Origin: Kutzneria chonburiensis
GTDB lineage: Bacteria; Actinomycetota; Actinomycetes; Mycobacteriales; Pseudonocardiaceae
Assembly (NCBI RefSeq): GCF_028622115.1
Contig: NZ_CP097263.1
Coordinates: forward strand, 6,324,001-6,388,000
DNA length: 64,000 nucleotides
Direction of reading: 5' to 3'
A program made the position numbers and the translations under genes. A model generated the notes under the pieces. That model was not told the DNA's origin, made no database searches, and saw nothing but the letters and a program-made list of their open reading frames with translations. Shown piece by piece: positions 24,210 to 33,661 of this stretch (positions are counted from its first letter, which is position 1; every line of letters starts with the position of its first letter).

Positions 24210-24617
24210 ATGCGACTGCTGTCGCGCATCCTCGGCCCGCGCCTCGAGGCGACGGCGCACTGCGACCTTCCGTGCGGCGTCTACGACCCGGCCCAGGCCC
24301 GCATCGAGGCCGAGTCGGTCAAGGCGATCCAGGAGAAGTACCAGGGCAACGAGGACCCCGAGTTCCGCGCCCGCGCCATCCAGATCAAGGAGCAGCGCGC
24401 CGAGCTGGTCAAGCACCACCTGTGGGTGCTGTGGACCGACTACTTCAAGGCCCCGCACTTCGAGAAGTACCCCGAGCTGCACACCCTGTTCAACAAGGCC
24501 ACCAAGGCGGCCGGCGCTTCCGGCGCCAAGGGCTCCATGGACCCGGCCAAGGGCCAGGAGCTGCTCGACCTGATCGCCGAGATCGACAAGATCTTCTGGG
24601 AGACCAAGGCGGCCTGA
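24210..24617 (+). CDS. sodN: Nickel-containing superoxide dismutase
   Basis: A 135-residue precursor. Residues 1-16 are the leader removed by SodX; the mature protein begins HCDLPCGVYDP, the nickel hook, with His17, Cys18 and Cys22 as ligands. The rest is the four-helix bundle. It disproportionates superoxide in the cytoplasm. Ribosome binding site GGGAGG lies before ATG 24210. Confidence 0.97.
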   Translation: MRLLSRILGPRLEATAHCDLPCGVYDPAQARIEAESVKAIQEKYQGNEDPEFRARAIQIKEQRAELVKHHLWVLWTDYFKAPHFEKYPELHTLFNKATKAAGASGAKGSMDPAKGQELLDLIAEIDKIFWETKAA

Positions 24618-24633
24618 GCTCCATCGCCTTCTG

Positions 24634-24680
24634 ACGGCGCCGACCAGCGGAGACGCGTTCCGCCGGTCGGCGCCGTTTTG
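24634..24680 (+). terminator. Rho-independent terminator of sodN
   Basis: ACGGCGCCGACC at 24634-24645 pairs with 24665-24676, extended by an inner GCGGA/TCCGC stem, and is followed by TTTTG. Confidence 0.85.
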
Positions 24681-24720
24681 TCGGTTCCGGTGAAATGCCG
24701 GCCGGTTCTTCGCCATCCTG

Positions 24721-25194
24721 GTGTGCGTGGCGGACGACATCCTGGCCGAGTTCCCGAAGAAGCGCACCGACCGGCAGATACTCCGCGGAATCCGGATCTT
24801 CCTGGCCGCGTGCGGCGCGCTCGCCGCGTTGGTCATGATCGGCGGCGGGCTGGTCGAGTGGGACCACGCCAGCCAGCCGCGGGAATTCGGCGTCGTGACC
24901 TCGCTGCTGCCCGGCTACAAGGGATGCAACGGCCGCTCCGTCGTCACCTTCGACACGCCCTCCCGGAAGGCGATTCAGGCCACTCTGTGCACGCGTTCCG
25001 AACTGGTGCTCGGCTCGGCCTTCGAGGTTCGCTATCCCACCGACCATCCCGACCAGGCCGTGGCGGCCGACGAGGACCAGGCGGCCCTGCTCGTCATCGC
25101 CCCGATGCCGTTCATCGGCTTCGGCCTGGCCCTTCTGCTCCTCACCTGGCGACGCCCCGACTTCTTCCTCAGCCGTCGGCGCTACCGGGGCTGA
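24721..25194 (+). CDS. Two-helix membrane protein, DUF3592-like
   Basis: 157 residues. Membrane helices lie at about 26-46 and 122-142, around an extracytoplasmic domain of about 75 residues with two Cys (CNGRSVVTF and TLCTRSEL). The layout resembles DUF3592 proteins. Function is unknown. GTG 24721 or 24727 could be the start; no clear ribosome binding site. The end overlaps the convergent DUF4241 gene by 13 bp. Confidence 0.6.
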   Translation: MCVADDILAEFPKKRTDRQILRGIRIFLAACGALAALVMIGGGLVEWDHASQPREFGVVTSLLPGYKGCNGRSVVTFDTPSRKAIQATLCTRSELVLGSAFEVRYPTDHPDQAVAADEDQAALLVIAPMPFIGFGLALLLLTWRRPDFFLSRRRYRG

Positions 25195-26348
25195 GCCTTC
25201 GCCAGCACCATGAGGTCAGCCACGAAGCAGCCGATCTCGCCGTCCTCGGTGCGGCCGATCCAGGACGGATACGCCCCGTCGCCGTAGCCGCTGGAGAAGG
25301 CGATCAGCGTCGCGGTGGATTCCTTGTTCGTCAGCACGAGGGCCTCGTCCCGCTCGACCTCGAGCTCGCCCACCTCCTGGAACGACTCCAGGGCCGCGTG
25401 GTCGACGAAGCAAGCCATGCCCGCGTCCACGCCGAAGGCGTAGAACTGGCGATCGCCGAGCAGCGCCGCGTTCTTGCCGACCGGCACCGCCATCTCCCAA
25501 CTCGTCACCGGCTGGTCGCGGAGCAGGATTCGCGCCCCCACCGTCATGCCGCCGCCCTCGTCCGGCACGCGCAGCACCGACAGCTGCACCGGGTAGGTGC
25601 CGGGGCTCAGCTCGAACGTCACGGCGTGGTCGGTGAACTCCAGCCAGGCCGGGTCATGCACGACCAGCGCACCCGTGGGCAGGACCAGGTCTCCCGCCTC
25701 CTCCACCGTGATCACCACGTCGTCGAAGTCGGGGTGCGTCAGCGTCGCCCCGTCCTCGAACATGACATCCACGTTCCGCGGCTGGAGCGGCCTCGGCGGC
25801 TGCCACGGCGCGTCTCGTTCCTCGTCCTCGGTTTCCTGTACCTCCAGCACGCCTTCGAGCTGCGCCAACCCCGCCCAGTCGCCGAATTCCGGCTTGCTCC
25901 GGAACAGCTGCGCAACGTCGGTCTTGATCCCGCGCCGGCTCAGCCCACCGGCCCGCTCGCCCAGCCGCCAGAACGAATCCGACCCGCTGCCGTCCGGGTC
26001 GTGCCGCAGCTCCCGATACGCCGCCCGCTCGTCGAACTCCGACGGCGCCTCCTCGTCGTACGTCCACTCCGCGCTGGTCAGCAGGAACAGCTCGTCGTCC
26101 GCCAGCTGCCGCCACTCGACCTTCTTGTGCCGGCGGCCGTCGTCGTCGAAGCGCCATGCCGCCGCGTAGAGCGCCTCCCAGCACACCTCGATCAGCACCT
26201 CCGGCCAGTCCTGATCCGGCGTGCACAATGCCACCGCGTACTGCTGCCCCGCCGCGTCCCTGCGCCGCGCGGTCGCTTCCGACAGCCGCCCGACCAACGC
26301 CCCCGAATCCCAGCCCTCGCAGTAGACAACCCGCCAAACCGGACTCAT
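25182..26348 (-). CDS. DUF4241 domain protein
   Basis: 388 residues from ATG 26348, which follows GGGAGGGG. The C-terminal half (about residues 205-385) matches DUF4241: LVLPTGALVVHDP, SPGTYPVQLSV, and FGVDAGMACFVD. The N-terminal half is an acidic, Trp-rich region I do not recognise. No signal or membrane segment. Function unknown. Confidence 0.75.
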   Translation of the reverse strand: MSPVWRVVYCEGWDSGALVGRLSEATARRRDAAGQQYAVALCTPDQDWPEVLIEVCWEALYAAAWRFDDDGRRHKKVEWRQLADDELFLLTSAEWTYDEEAPSEFDERAAYRELRHDPDGSGSDSFWRLGERAGGLSRRGIKTDVAQLFRSKPEFGDWAGLAQLEGVLEVQETEDEERDAPWQPPRPLQPRNVDVMFEDGATLTHPDFDDVVITVEEAGDLVLPTGALVVHDPAWLEFTDHAVTFELSPGTYPVQLSVLRVPDEGGGMTVGARILLRDQPVTSWEMAVPVGKNAALLGDRQFYAFGVDAGMACFVDHAALESFQEVGELEVERDEALVLTNKESTATLIAFSSGYGDGAYPSWIGRTEDGEIGCFVADLMVLAKAQPR

Positions 26349-26428
26349 CGGTGCCCCTCCCCTGGTGTACCGGCCCACCGTAACCAGCGGCCCCGACAGT
26401 TTCAGCCGGGTCGATCTAGGCTGGTGCT

Positions 26429-27436
26429 GTGACGACCGTCTGGATGCGCTACCTGTCCGGCGCCGACATCGAGGCGCTGGGCATCACGGATGCCGAGATC
26501 GTGGCGGCGGTTGAGGACGTGCTGGCCGATCACGGCAACGATCGGGTGGTGTTCGAGCCGCGCACGCACCTGGTGCCGGACAACGGCGGCCGGGGTCATT
26601 TCAACGTGCTCCGCGGCAGCCTGACCGACAAGGGCGTCAGCGGGGTGAAGGTGGTGGGCGACTTCGTCGCCAACTACGAGCGGGGCCTGCCCAGCGAGAT
26701 GGCGCTGATCAGCCTGTTCGACCCGGAGACGGGCATGCCGAGGGCGATCGTGGACGGCACGATGATCACGGAGGCGCGCACCGGGGCGATGACGGCGGTC
26801 GGGGCCAAGTACCTGGCCCGCCGGGACGCCAAGGTGCTCGGCCACGTGGGAGCCCGCGGCACGGCCTGGTGGAACGTGGTGCTGCTGGACTCGGTGTTCG
26901 ACTTCGACGAGATCAGGGTGACCAGCCGCCGCCCGGAGTCCAGGGAGCCGTTCGCGCAGCGCCTGAGCGAGCATCTCGGCAAGCCGGTGCACGTCGCGAC
27001 GAGCTGGGAGCAGACCCTCGACGGGGCGGACGTGCTGGTCGAGGCTTCCCGGTTGACGGAGCCGGAACCGTTGCTGCGCAAGGAGTTCCTCCGGCCGGGA
27101 AGTTTCCTCGTGCCGTACGGGACGATCAGCGCACTGGCCCTCGACCTGCTCGACGACGTGGACAAGATCGTCGTGGACAACTGGCGCGAGTCGCAGTCGG
27201 GCAACCCGAGGTTCGGGGCGCTGCGGCCGCACCTGAACGCGGGGCTGCTCACGGAGAACCGGATCCACGCCGAGATCGGCCAGATCGTCGCCGGCCACCG
27301 GCCCGGCCGCGAGAACGACAAGGAGCGCACCCTGTTCTGGCATCGTGGACTGTCCACAACGGACCTCGCGGTGGCCGACATGATCCTGCACCGGGCCGAG
27401 GCGAACGATGTCGGCACGATGCTGCCGTACCGGTGA
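26429..27436 (+). CDS. Ornithine cyclodeaminase/mu-crystallin family protein
   Basis: 335 residues. Residues about 55-130 carry the family substrate region (GGRGHFNVLRG, GVKVVGDF, ARTGAMTAVGAKYLARRD), and about 135-290 the NAD-binding Rossmann part (VLGHVGARGTAWWNV, where GxGxQA is usual). The glycine pattern is altered (GHVGARG). Family members make proline or related cyclic amino acids, reduce cyclic imines, or build diaminopropionate. The stop overlaps the GTG of the next gene, so the two are coupled. Confidence 0.85.
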   Translation: MTTVWMRYLSGADIEALGITDAEIVAAVEDVLADHGNDRVVFEPRTHLVPDNGGRGHFNVLRGSLTDKGVSGVKVVGDFVANYERGLPSEMALISLFDPETGMPRAIVDGTMITEARTGAMTAVGAKYLARRDAKVLGHVGARGTAWWNVVLLDSVFDFDEIRVTSRRPESREPFAQRLSEHLGKPVHVATSWEQTLDGADVLVEASRLTEPEPLLRKEFLRPGSFLVPYGTISALALDLLDDVDKIVVDNWRESQSGNPRFGALRPHLNAGLLTENRIHAEIGQIVAGHRPGRENDKERTLFWHRGLSTTDLAVADMILHRAEANDVGTMLPYR

Positions 27437-28850
27437 GGGACCTGGACATCCTGGCCGTGGCCAGGGGACAGCGGGTCGAACTCGGCCCGCTGGACGACAT
27501 CGCGGCCAACCGGCGGGCGATGCTGGCTGCTCTGGAGGCAGCCGACAAGCCGGTGTACGGCGTCAACACGGGCATGGGCCGACTGGCCGGCGTCGCCCTC
27601 GATGCCGAGCAACAGGCCGCGCACCAACGGAACCTGCTCATCGGCCGGGCCGTCGGCGGGCCGCCGTGGCTGCCGGCTCAGGACGTACGGGCCCTGCTCG
27701 CGGTGAAGCTGCACGGCCTGCTCGCGCCGACCACCGCCGCCAGCCCCGAGCTCGTGAAGTTCCTCATCGACCGGATCAACGACGGCTTCGTGCCGGCCGT
27801 GCCACGGTCGGCGTTGGGCAGCGCCGGCGAGATCATCCCGTTGTCACACGCTTTTCAGACCTTCGTCGGCGTCGGCACCATCGTGGAGGACGGCGTCGAG
27901 AAGCCGGCCAGCGATGGCCTCAAGCGGCGCAAGGCCAAGCCGTTTCCCTTGGGCCCCAAGGAAGGTGCCAGCCTGATCCAGGGTTCGCCGTTGGCCTTGG
28001 CGCACGCCTTCATGCGCGGGGCCGAAGCCGCGCAGGCCATCGAGCTCCAGACCCTCGCCGCCGCGGCGGCGGTTGACGTCCTCGGCGCACCCCGCTCGAT
28101 CTACCACCCCTCGCTGGCCGGCCCCGACACCGTGCTGGCCGCCGTGCTCGACGACATCCGTTCCCGCACAACGGATTCCGCCACGCGCTCCGACCTTGTG
28201 CAGGCCCCGGTGTCGTTCCGTGTCGCCCCTCAGGCCATCGCCCACGCGCAGCGCACCCTCGACGACCTCGCCGCCGCGCGGGACCTTCTCCTGGCCGCCC
28301 CAACGGATTCCCCGTCTTTCTTGGACGGCCGTTTCACCTCCACCGCCGGCTACCACGCTGTCACCGTCGGCCTGCGCATGGACGCCGTCACCGCCGCCCT
28401 GACCCACCTCGCCGAGATCTCCGTGCAGCGGCTGCACCGCTTCATGGACAGCCAGTTCACCGGCCTCAATGCCCAGCTCGCCGTCGATCCCGGTCCACAG
28501 GCCGGGCTTTCCCCCATCCACAAGCGCGCCGCCGGCGAGCTCCACGAGATCCGCCGCTCGGCTTCCCCCGCCACCCTCGGCTCCCTCGACACCTCCGCCG
28601 GCCAGGAGGACGTGCAGGCGCACGCCTGGGCTGCCGGTGAGCAGCTCCGGCAGGTGACCGACCACTTGTTGTCGATCACCGCCTGCGAGCTCATCGGCAT
28701 CGCCCAGGCGCACCACCTCCGCGGCCTCCCCGGCGCCCCCGCCTCCGCGGGGCCTACGCCTGGATCGCCGAGACCGTTCCCCCCGTCCTCGTCGACCGTC
28801 CCCTCGGCCCCGACATCTCCCGCCTTCGCGCCAAATTCGCCGACGGGTGA
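27433..28850 (+). pseudogene. HAL/PAL-family lyase lacking the MIO serine, frameshifted near the end
   Basis: It starts at GTG 27433 (GTGA overlap with the cyclodeaminase). VYGVNTGMGRLAG, the central helices, and GPKEGASLIQGSPLA mark the histidine/phenylalanine ammonia-lyase fold. The MIO tripeptide, Ala-Ser-Gly in active lyases, is Ser-Ala-Gly here (ALGSAGEIIPLSH), so the normal prosthetic group could not form. The last about 35 codons (AYAWIAETVPPVLVDRP...) lie in another frame ending at 28850. One extra C in the C-run at 28736-28740 would join them. Length would be about 472 residues. Activity is unknown. Confidence 0.8.
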
Positions 28851-28903
28851 ACCCCGCCTCCCCGCGCGCGTCCTTCGAGCAGGTTCACTCGGACGGAGGA
28901 ACA

Positions 28904-29257
28904 ATGGGGCGTTGGCTGCCCGCCGTGCTCATGCTCGCGCTGCTCACCGCCTGCGGCGCCGGCCCCACCCACGCCCAGCCTCCCGACCCCAGCTACGTCC
29001 CTCCCGTCGACTGCGGCTCCGTCACCGGTCCTGCCGGCAAGCGGATCCTCATCTCCCCCGCCCTCCCCTCCGGCACCGCCCCGTGCCCCGAGGCTCTCGA
29101 CGTCCTCCGCGCCTACTACCGCGACGCCCCGCACAAGGCCCAGGGCACCGCCCGCCGCCTCGTCGTCAACGGCTGGACCTGCGAGTCCGACACCGACTCC
29201 CGCAACGCCCCCCAGGTCGGCTGCGACAAGAACGGCATCGGCTTCATGACCCACTGA
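28904..29257 (+). CDS. Small secreted lipoprotein, unknown
   Basis: 117 residues. ATG 28904 follows GGAGGA. The signal peptide ends in a lipobox (LALLTAC). The mature part has four Cys (VDCGSV, APCPEAL, WTCESD, VGCDKN) that could form two disulfides. I do not recognise the family. Convergent with the next gene; the stops abut. Confidence 0.7.
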   Translation: MGRWLPAVLMLALLTACGAGPTHAQPPDPSYVPPVDCGSVTGPAGKRILISPALPSGTAPCPEALDVLRAYYRDAPHKAQGTARRLVVNGWTCESDTDSRNAPQVGCDKNGIGFMTH

Positions 29258-29881
29258 TCAGGCGATGGCCCGCCAGATGGCCGACCAGTGGGCGACGACG
29301 CCGGCCACGTCGGCGTCGAGGCGCCGGTCGCTGCGTCGGCGGGACGGCAGCAGGAGTTTTCCGCGCCGTACATCGAGAATCGCCGGGACGCCGTCCGGGA
29401 GGACCTGGTCCATCACGGACCGCATCATGTGCAGCGGGACGGCGGCGGCCTCGGGCCGCAGCTCGGGTTCCTTCATGTAGAGCTGAACGGCCAGCTTGGG
29501 GCCCCTCGCCGGCCGAAGGCCGAGCTGTGGGGCGACGTCGAACACGGCGTCGGAGCCGACCCACGTGCCGGTGCCGACGGGCACCAGGGTGCCCCGAAAA
29601 CCCTCCTGCCAGCGCTGGAATCCCTTCTGCAGCTCGACGAAGTGCCCGTGCTTGGCGGAGTCCTCGACCTTGGCCACGGCCAGCTCCAACGCGAGCTGAG
29701 GCGACGGATCGGCCAGCGCGCGACGGATGGCGGCGACCATCGGCCCGTAGTAGGCCCACGGCTGCCGCCCCTCGTCGAGGTACATGCGCCGCTGGTCGGA
29801 CACGATCCTGGTCTGCGCGCCGGGCACGCAGTTGGCGAAGTCCACCACAACCCCGAGTTTTGGATGACGCACCGACGACAC
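29258..29881 (-). CDS. Unknown actinobacterial protein
   Basis: 207 residues from GTG 29881, chosen for an AGGGGAG site six bases upstream. An ATG at 29929 would add 16 residues but has no such site. It contains PKLGVVVDFANCVPGA, MVAAIRRALADPSPQ and a basic RRGKLLLPSRRRSDRR segment. No signal peptide, membrane helix or catalytic motif is evident. Confidence 0.6.
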   Translation of the reverse strand: MSSVRHPKLGVVVDFANCVPGAQTRIVSDQRRMYLDEGRQPWAYYGPMVAAIRRALADPSPQLALELAVAKVEDSAKHGHFVELQKGFQRWQEGFRGTLVPVGTGTWVGSDAVFDVAPQLGLRPARGPKLAVQLYMKEPELRPEAAAVPLHMMRSVMDQVLPDGVPAILDVRRGKLLLPSRRRSDRRLDADVAGVVAHWSAIWRAIA

Positions 29882-30007
29882 CGTCCTCTCCCCTGGACTA
29901 CCTCCAAATTTTACCTCATCCAGTGTCATTGTTCGATCGCCTGTTCGATGCAGTGCGATGGGTCACAGGACCGGCCGGGGCGTCATCGCCGGGCTACGAT
30001 CCGCTGG

Positions 30008-30604
30008 GTGGCAGACGTGTACGTCATCAGGCACGGGGAAACCGAGTGGTCGCTGTCCGGCAAGCACACCGGCAGCACGGACGTCCCGCTCACAGCGCAC
30101 GGCGAGCAGCAGGCCCGCAAGGCCGGCGCGGTTCTCGCCGAGCTGCGCGGCACGACCGTCCCACCAAGACTCGTGCTCGCCAGTCCCCGCGCCCGCGCCG
30201 GGCGCACGGCGGAGCTGGCCGGACTGACCGTGGACGATGTGACCGAGGACCTCGCCGAGTGGGACTACGGCGACTACGAGGGCCTTACCACGGAACAGAT
30301 CCGCGAGTCGGCGCCGGACTGGACGGTGTGGACGCACGAGATCCCCGGCGGCGAGACGGCCAAGGAGGTCGGCGACCGCGCCGACGCCGTGCTGGCCCGG
30401 GCCCGCAAGGAGCTGGAGCGCGGCGACGTGGTGCTGATCGGCCACGGCCACTTCAGCCGCGTGCTGGTGGTGCGCTGGCTCGGCCTCGACCCGGCCGCCG
30501 GCGTGCGAATCGGGTTGGACCCGGCCGGCATCTCGGTGTTGGGTGACGAGCGAGGTCAGGCGCAGATCCGTCGCCTGAACGTGCCACCCCTTGGAGAGAT
30601 CTGA
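30008..30604 (+). CDS. Histidine phosphatase family protein
   Basis: 198 residues of the phosphoglycerate mutase-like phosphatase superfamily. The phospho-His motif is VIRHGETEWS near the start, the conserved Glu lies in LAEWDYGDYEGL, and the second His in VLIGHGHFSRVL. Substrate unknown. GTG 30008 gives the family N-terminus. The stop overlaps the ATG of the acetyltransferase. Confidence 0.9.
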   Translation: MADVYVIRHGETEWSLSGKHTGSTDVPLTAHGEQQARKAGAVLAELRGTTVPPRLVLASPRARAGRTAELAGLTVDDVTEDLAEWDYGDYEGLTTEQIRESAPDWTVWTHEIPGGETAKEVGDRADAVLARARKELERGDVVLIGHGHFSRVLVVRWLGLDPAAGVRIGLDPAGISVLGDERGQAQIRRLNVPPLGEI

Positions 30605-31077
30605 TGATCCGCGGCGTCCGTGAGTCCGATGTCGACGCGGTCGTGCAACTGGTGCACGACCTGGCCGAGTACGAGCGGGCGCCGCAGGAATGCCACCTGA
30701 CCGCCGCGCAGCTGGGCGCGGCGCTGTTCGGCCCGTCACCGGCCCTGTTCGGCCACGTGGCCGAACAGGACGGCGAGGTGGTGGGAATGTCCTTGTGGTT
30801 CCTCAGCTTCTCCACCTGGACCGGCACGCACGGCATCTACCTCGAGGACCTGTACGTGCGCCCGGAGCACCGTGGCGGCGGGCACGGCCGGGCGCTGTTC
30901 CTGGCCCTGGCCAAGGAAGCCGCCGACCGCGGCCTCGGCCGCTTCGAGTGGTCGGTGCTGGACTGGAACCAGTCCGCGATCGACTTCTACGAGGCGATGG
31001 GCGCGGCCCGGGTCAACGACTGGTACCGCTACCGACTGGCCGACGAGGCCCTGTTGAAGGCCGCCGCCCGGGTCTAG
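30604..31077 (+). CDS. GNAT N-acetyltransferase, diamine type
   Basis: 157 residues. The acetyl-CoA motif A is VRPEHRGGGHGRALF, and the sequence WSVLDWNQSAIDFYEAMGA is typical of the spermidine/spermine N1-acetyltransferase-like group. An amine substrate is likely but not proven. Overlaps the phosphatase stop and the convergent membrane-protein gene by 4 bp. Confidence 0.85.
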   Translation: MIRGVRESDVDAVVQLVHDLAEYERAPQECHLTAAQLGAALFGPSPALFGHVAEQDGEVVGMSLWFLSFSTWTGTHGIYLEDLYVRPEHRGGGHGRALFLALAKEAADRGLGRFEWSVLDWNQSAIDFYEAMGAARVNDWYRYRLADEALLKAAARV

Positions 31078-31892
31078 AACGCCGAGGAGAGGTCCAGCTG
31101 GGAGAAGGCCGCCGGCACCGGTCGGCCCGTGGCGAAGCGGTGCAGCACAACGCGGTAGATCACGCTGACCGTCGACGCCACGGTGCCGACCAGGACGAGC
31201 CAGACCACGATCGCCACGAGCGCGACGATCAGGGCCGTCACGCCGAACGCGGCGGTGGTGATCAGACCGGTCAGCAGCAAGGCGATTCCGAGCACGACTG
31301 CGCCCCACAATGCGACCGAGATCCCGAGCCCGCCGCCCACCTCGGCACCCCAGGTCTTGCGCAGCAGCTCCCGCGAGCGCGTGACCGAGTCGCGGACGGA
31401 CCGCCCGTCGACGATCATCACCGGCACCACGAAGTACGTGACCAGCGCCCAGGCGATGCCGGCCAGGCTCTCCACGATCTTGCCGACGATGCCGAACTGG
31501 CGGCCGATCACCCGCAGCACCAGCGACACCGTGCAGCTGAGCAGTGACCACAGCAGGATCGGCACGATCCGTGCCCACGCCCCGCGCAGGCCCACCCCGA
31601 CGGTCGCCGGCCGGCCCTCGAGCGCCTCGTTGACGGCGTGCACGAGCGCGGAGTTGCAGAAGATCGTCACGAACGACAGCACGAAGTACACCGGCACCGC
31701 GATCGGCCAACCGGCCCGCACGAGCTCATCGGTGTCGATGTGCTCCAGCGTCAGCGGCACATGCGCGCCGGCCAGCACGGCGACCAGCAGCGCCAAGGTG
31801 GCCAGTCCCGACATGATCGGGAACAGCACCAGCGACTTGTGGGCGCGCAGCACCCGCAGCGATGCCCTGGCAATGTCGAAAGCCCAACGCAC
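31074..31892 (-). CDS. DUF6159 family membrane protein
   Basis: 272 residues with about six membrane helices (near 22-42, 65-85, 110-130, 140-165, 195-215, 220-245). The start MRWAFDIARASLRVLRAHKSL fits DUF6159. Function unknown. It is followed on the same strand by nothing further; its upstream neighbour is another membrane protein 30 bp away. Confidence 0.75.
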   Translation of the reverse strand: MRWAFDIARASLRVLRAHKSLVLFPIMSGLATLALLVAVLAGAHVPLTLEHIDTDELVRAGWPIAVPVYFVLSFVTIFCNSALVHAVNEALEGRPATVGVGLRGAWARIVPILLWSLLSCTVSLVLRVIGRQFGIVGKIVESLAGIAWALVTYFVVPVMIVDGRSVRDSVTRSRELLRKTWGAEVGGGLGISVALWGAVVLGIALLLTGLITTAAFGVTALIVALVAIVVWLVLVGTVASTVSVIYRVVLHRFATGRPVPAAFSQLDLSSAF

Positions 31893-31922
31893 GACGTCCC
31901 TCCCCGGCCGTCACAGTGCGCC

Positions 31923-32330
31923 TCAGCCGTGCTGGTCTTCCGTGATGCCCATCGCCCACGCCCGTGAGGACGCGAGGAAGAGCAGCAGCACCAGGATGGC
32001 GAGGCAGTAGACGGTCAGGAGGATATCCACAACGAGCGCGTCGACGGGGTTGAATCCCCACCAGATGCCGCCGATCACCAGCAGCTGGAGGAACACCGCG
32101 CCGTTGCGGGCGCCGCGGGTGCCGCGGTACAGCAGGATGCCGGGCACCAGGAACGCGGCGGCGATCACGACGTAGATGCCGGCCTCACCGAACGCGACGA
32201 GTGCGGGGGCGCCGCCGGACAGGCCGAGCACCACGGTGACGACGGCCACCACCAATGCGGCAATTCCCTGCACGGTCACCAGGGTGCCGGCGACGCGAAC
32301 GGGTCCGGGAGCGGCGATTTCGCGTGACAA
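31923..32330 (-). CDS. Four-helix membrane protein, unknown
   Basis: 135 residues. Hydrophobic segments near 12-34, 44-66, 76-92 and 97-119. A GTRGARNGAVFLQ loop precedes IWWGFNP. Resembles small actinobacterial integral membrane proteins of unknown role. Probably co-transcribed with the DUF6159 gene. Confidence 0.65.
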   Translation of the reverse strand: MSREIAAPGPVRVAGTLVTVQGIAALVVAVVTVVLGLSGGAPALVAFGEAGIYVVIAAAFLVPGILLYRGTRGARNGAVFLQLLVIGGIWWGFNPVDALVVDILLTVYCLAILVLLLFLASSRAWAMGITEDQHG

Positions 32331-32608
32331 CGGGCACCTTCCTCGACCTGCTACCTGCGCACATCACGATCCGTGCGCACGGCCGATCGTAGGCCACCCG
32401 GACGGCCGGTCGATCGGCGCCGACGGACGCGGGAGGATTCCCTTGTTGTCGAGGAGCAGACGGTCGTCTGGGTGCACTCACCGACAACGCGAACGGACCG
32501 GAGCGTCGTCGGCACGGAAGGAGACCTCTCTCACTTTCGATGAGCCACCACCACCCGTACGGGGACGGCCGGCCGGTCGCCGGTCACGGTCTGTCCTACG
32601 CTCCTGGT

Positions 32609-33538
32609 GTGCGTGCCCTTCTCGTGGTCAACCCGCAGGCGACGGCTACCTCCGCCGCCGGACGCGACGTGCTGGCCCACGCGCTGGCCAGCGACGTGCA
32701 GCTGGAGACCGTGGAGACCAGCTACCGGGGGCACGCGGCCGACGCCGCCGCGCGCGCCGTGGCGGAGGGGTTCGACCTGGTGGTCGCCCATGGGGGTGAC
32801 GGCACCGTCAACGAGGTGGTCAACGGCCTGCTGACGGCCTGCCAGGACCCGCTGGACGCGCCCGCCCTCGGCGTCGTGCCCGGAGGCTCGGCCAACGTCT
32901 TCGCGCGGGCTCTTGGCCTGCCGAGGGACCCGGTCGAGGCGACGCACCGGCTGCTGATGGCCATCGAGTCGGGCAGCCGCCGCCAGGTCGGGCTGGGCCT
33001 GGCCGAGCCGGCCGGCGCCGACAGCCGCTGGTTCACGTTCAACGCCGGCCTCGGCTGGGACGCCGACGTGGTGGCCGAGGTGGAGCGCCGCCGGGACAAG
33101 ACCGCCAGCCCGCTGCTGTACGCGTCGATCGCGCTGGCCAACTACGTGAAGCAGATGCTCACCGCCACGGATCTGCTGGTCGAGCTGCCGGACGGCACCA
33201 AGGAGCAGACCCGGCTGGCCTTCGTCTCCAACACCGACCCGTGGACCTATCTGGGCGCCAAGCCGATCCACATGAACCCGGACTGCTCGTTCGACGGCGG
33301 CCTCGGCCTGTTCGCGCTGCGCAGCCTGGCCCCGCCGACCATCGCGCGCACGCTGTCGCAGATCCTGCTGCCGCTGGGCCCGCCCTCCGGCGGAAACCTG
33401 CTCCGGCTCGACGATGTCGCCGAGGTCAGGGTGACCGCGCAGCGTCCGGTGCGGCTTCAGGTGGACGGCGACGACCTGGGCGAACACCGTCAGGTAAAGT
33501 TCACGTCAGTGCCGAAGGCGCTGCGGGTGGCCGTCTGA
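32609..33538 (+). CDS. Diacylglycerol kinase/YegS-type lipid kinase
   Basis: 309 residues from GTG 32609 (MRALLVVNPQATA); an ATG at 32540 would add 23 residues, and neither start has a well-placed ribosome binding site. GGDGTVNEVVNG is the nucleotide-binding motif, PGGSANVFARALGLP the second, and the C-terminal half is a beta-rich domain. It phosphorylates a lipid head group, probably diacylglycerol. It precedes whiB1. Confidence 0.88.
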   Translation: MRALLVVNPQATATSAAGRDVLAHALASDVQLETVETSYRGHAADAAARAVAEGFDLVVAHGGDGTVNEVVNGLLTACQDPLDAPALGVVPGGSANVFARALGLPRDPVEATHRLLMAIESGSRRQVGLGLAEPAGADSRWFTFNAGLGWDADVVAEVERRRDKTASPLLYASIALANYVKQMLTATDLLVELPDGTKEQTRLAFVSNTDPWTYLGAKPIHMNPDCSFDGGLGLFALRSLAPPTIARTLSQILLPLGPPSGGNLLRLDDVAEVRVTAQRPVRLQVDGDDLGEHRQVKFTSVPKALRVAV

Positions 33539-33661
33539 AGAACCCGAGGCGTCGTGCTGCGTTCGTGACCGGAGCGTAATACACTGGTCACGAGGGTGGC
33601 TGCGCCGGCATCATGGCTGGTCACGGACCGAAGCCAGTGGTCAAACGCGCCGATCTTTCGG

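Noticed and set aside
28869-30546. Continuation of the lyase frame through the lipoprotein and phosphatase genes
   Set aside because: Sequence after residue about 440 is Arg/Pro-rich noise; the true C-terminus is in another frame and stops at 28850.
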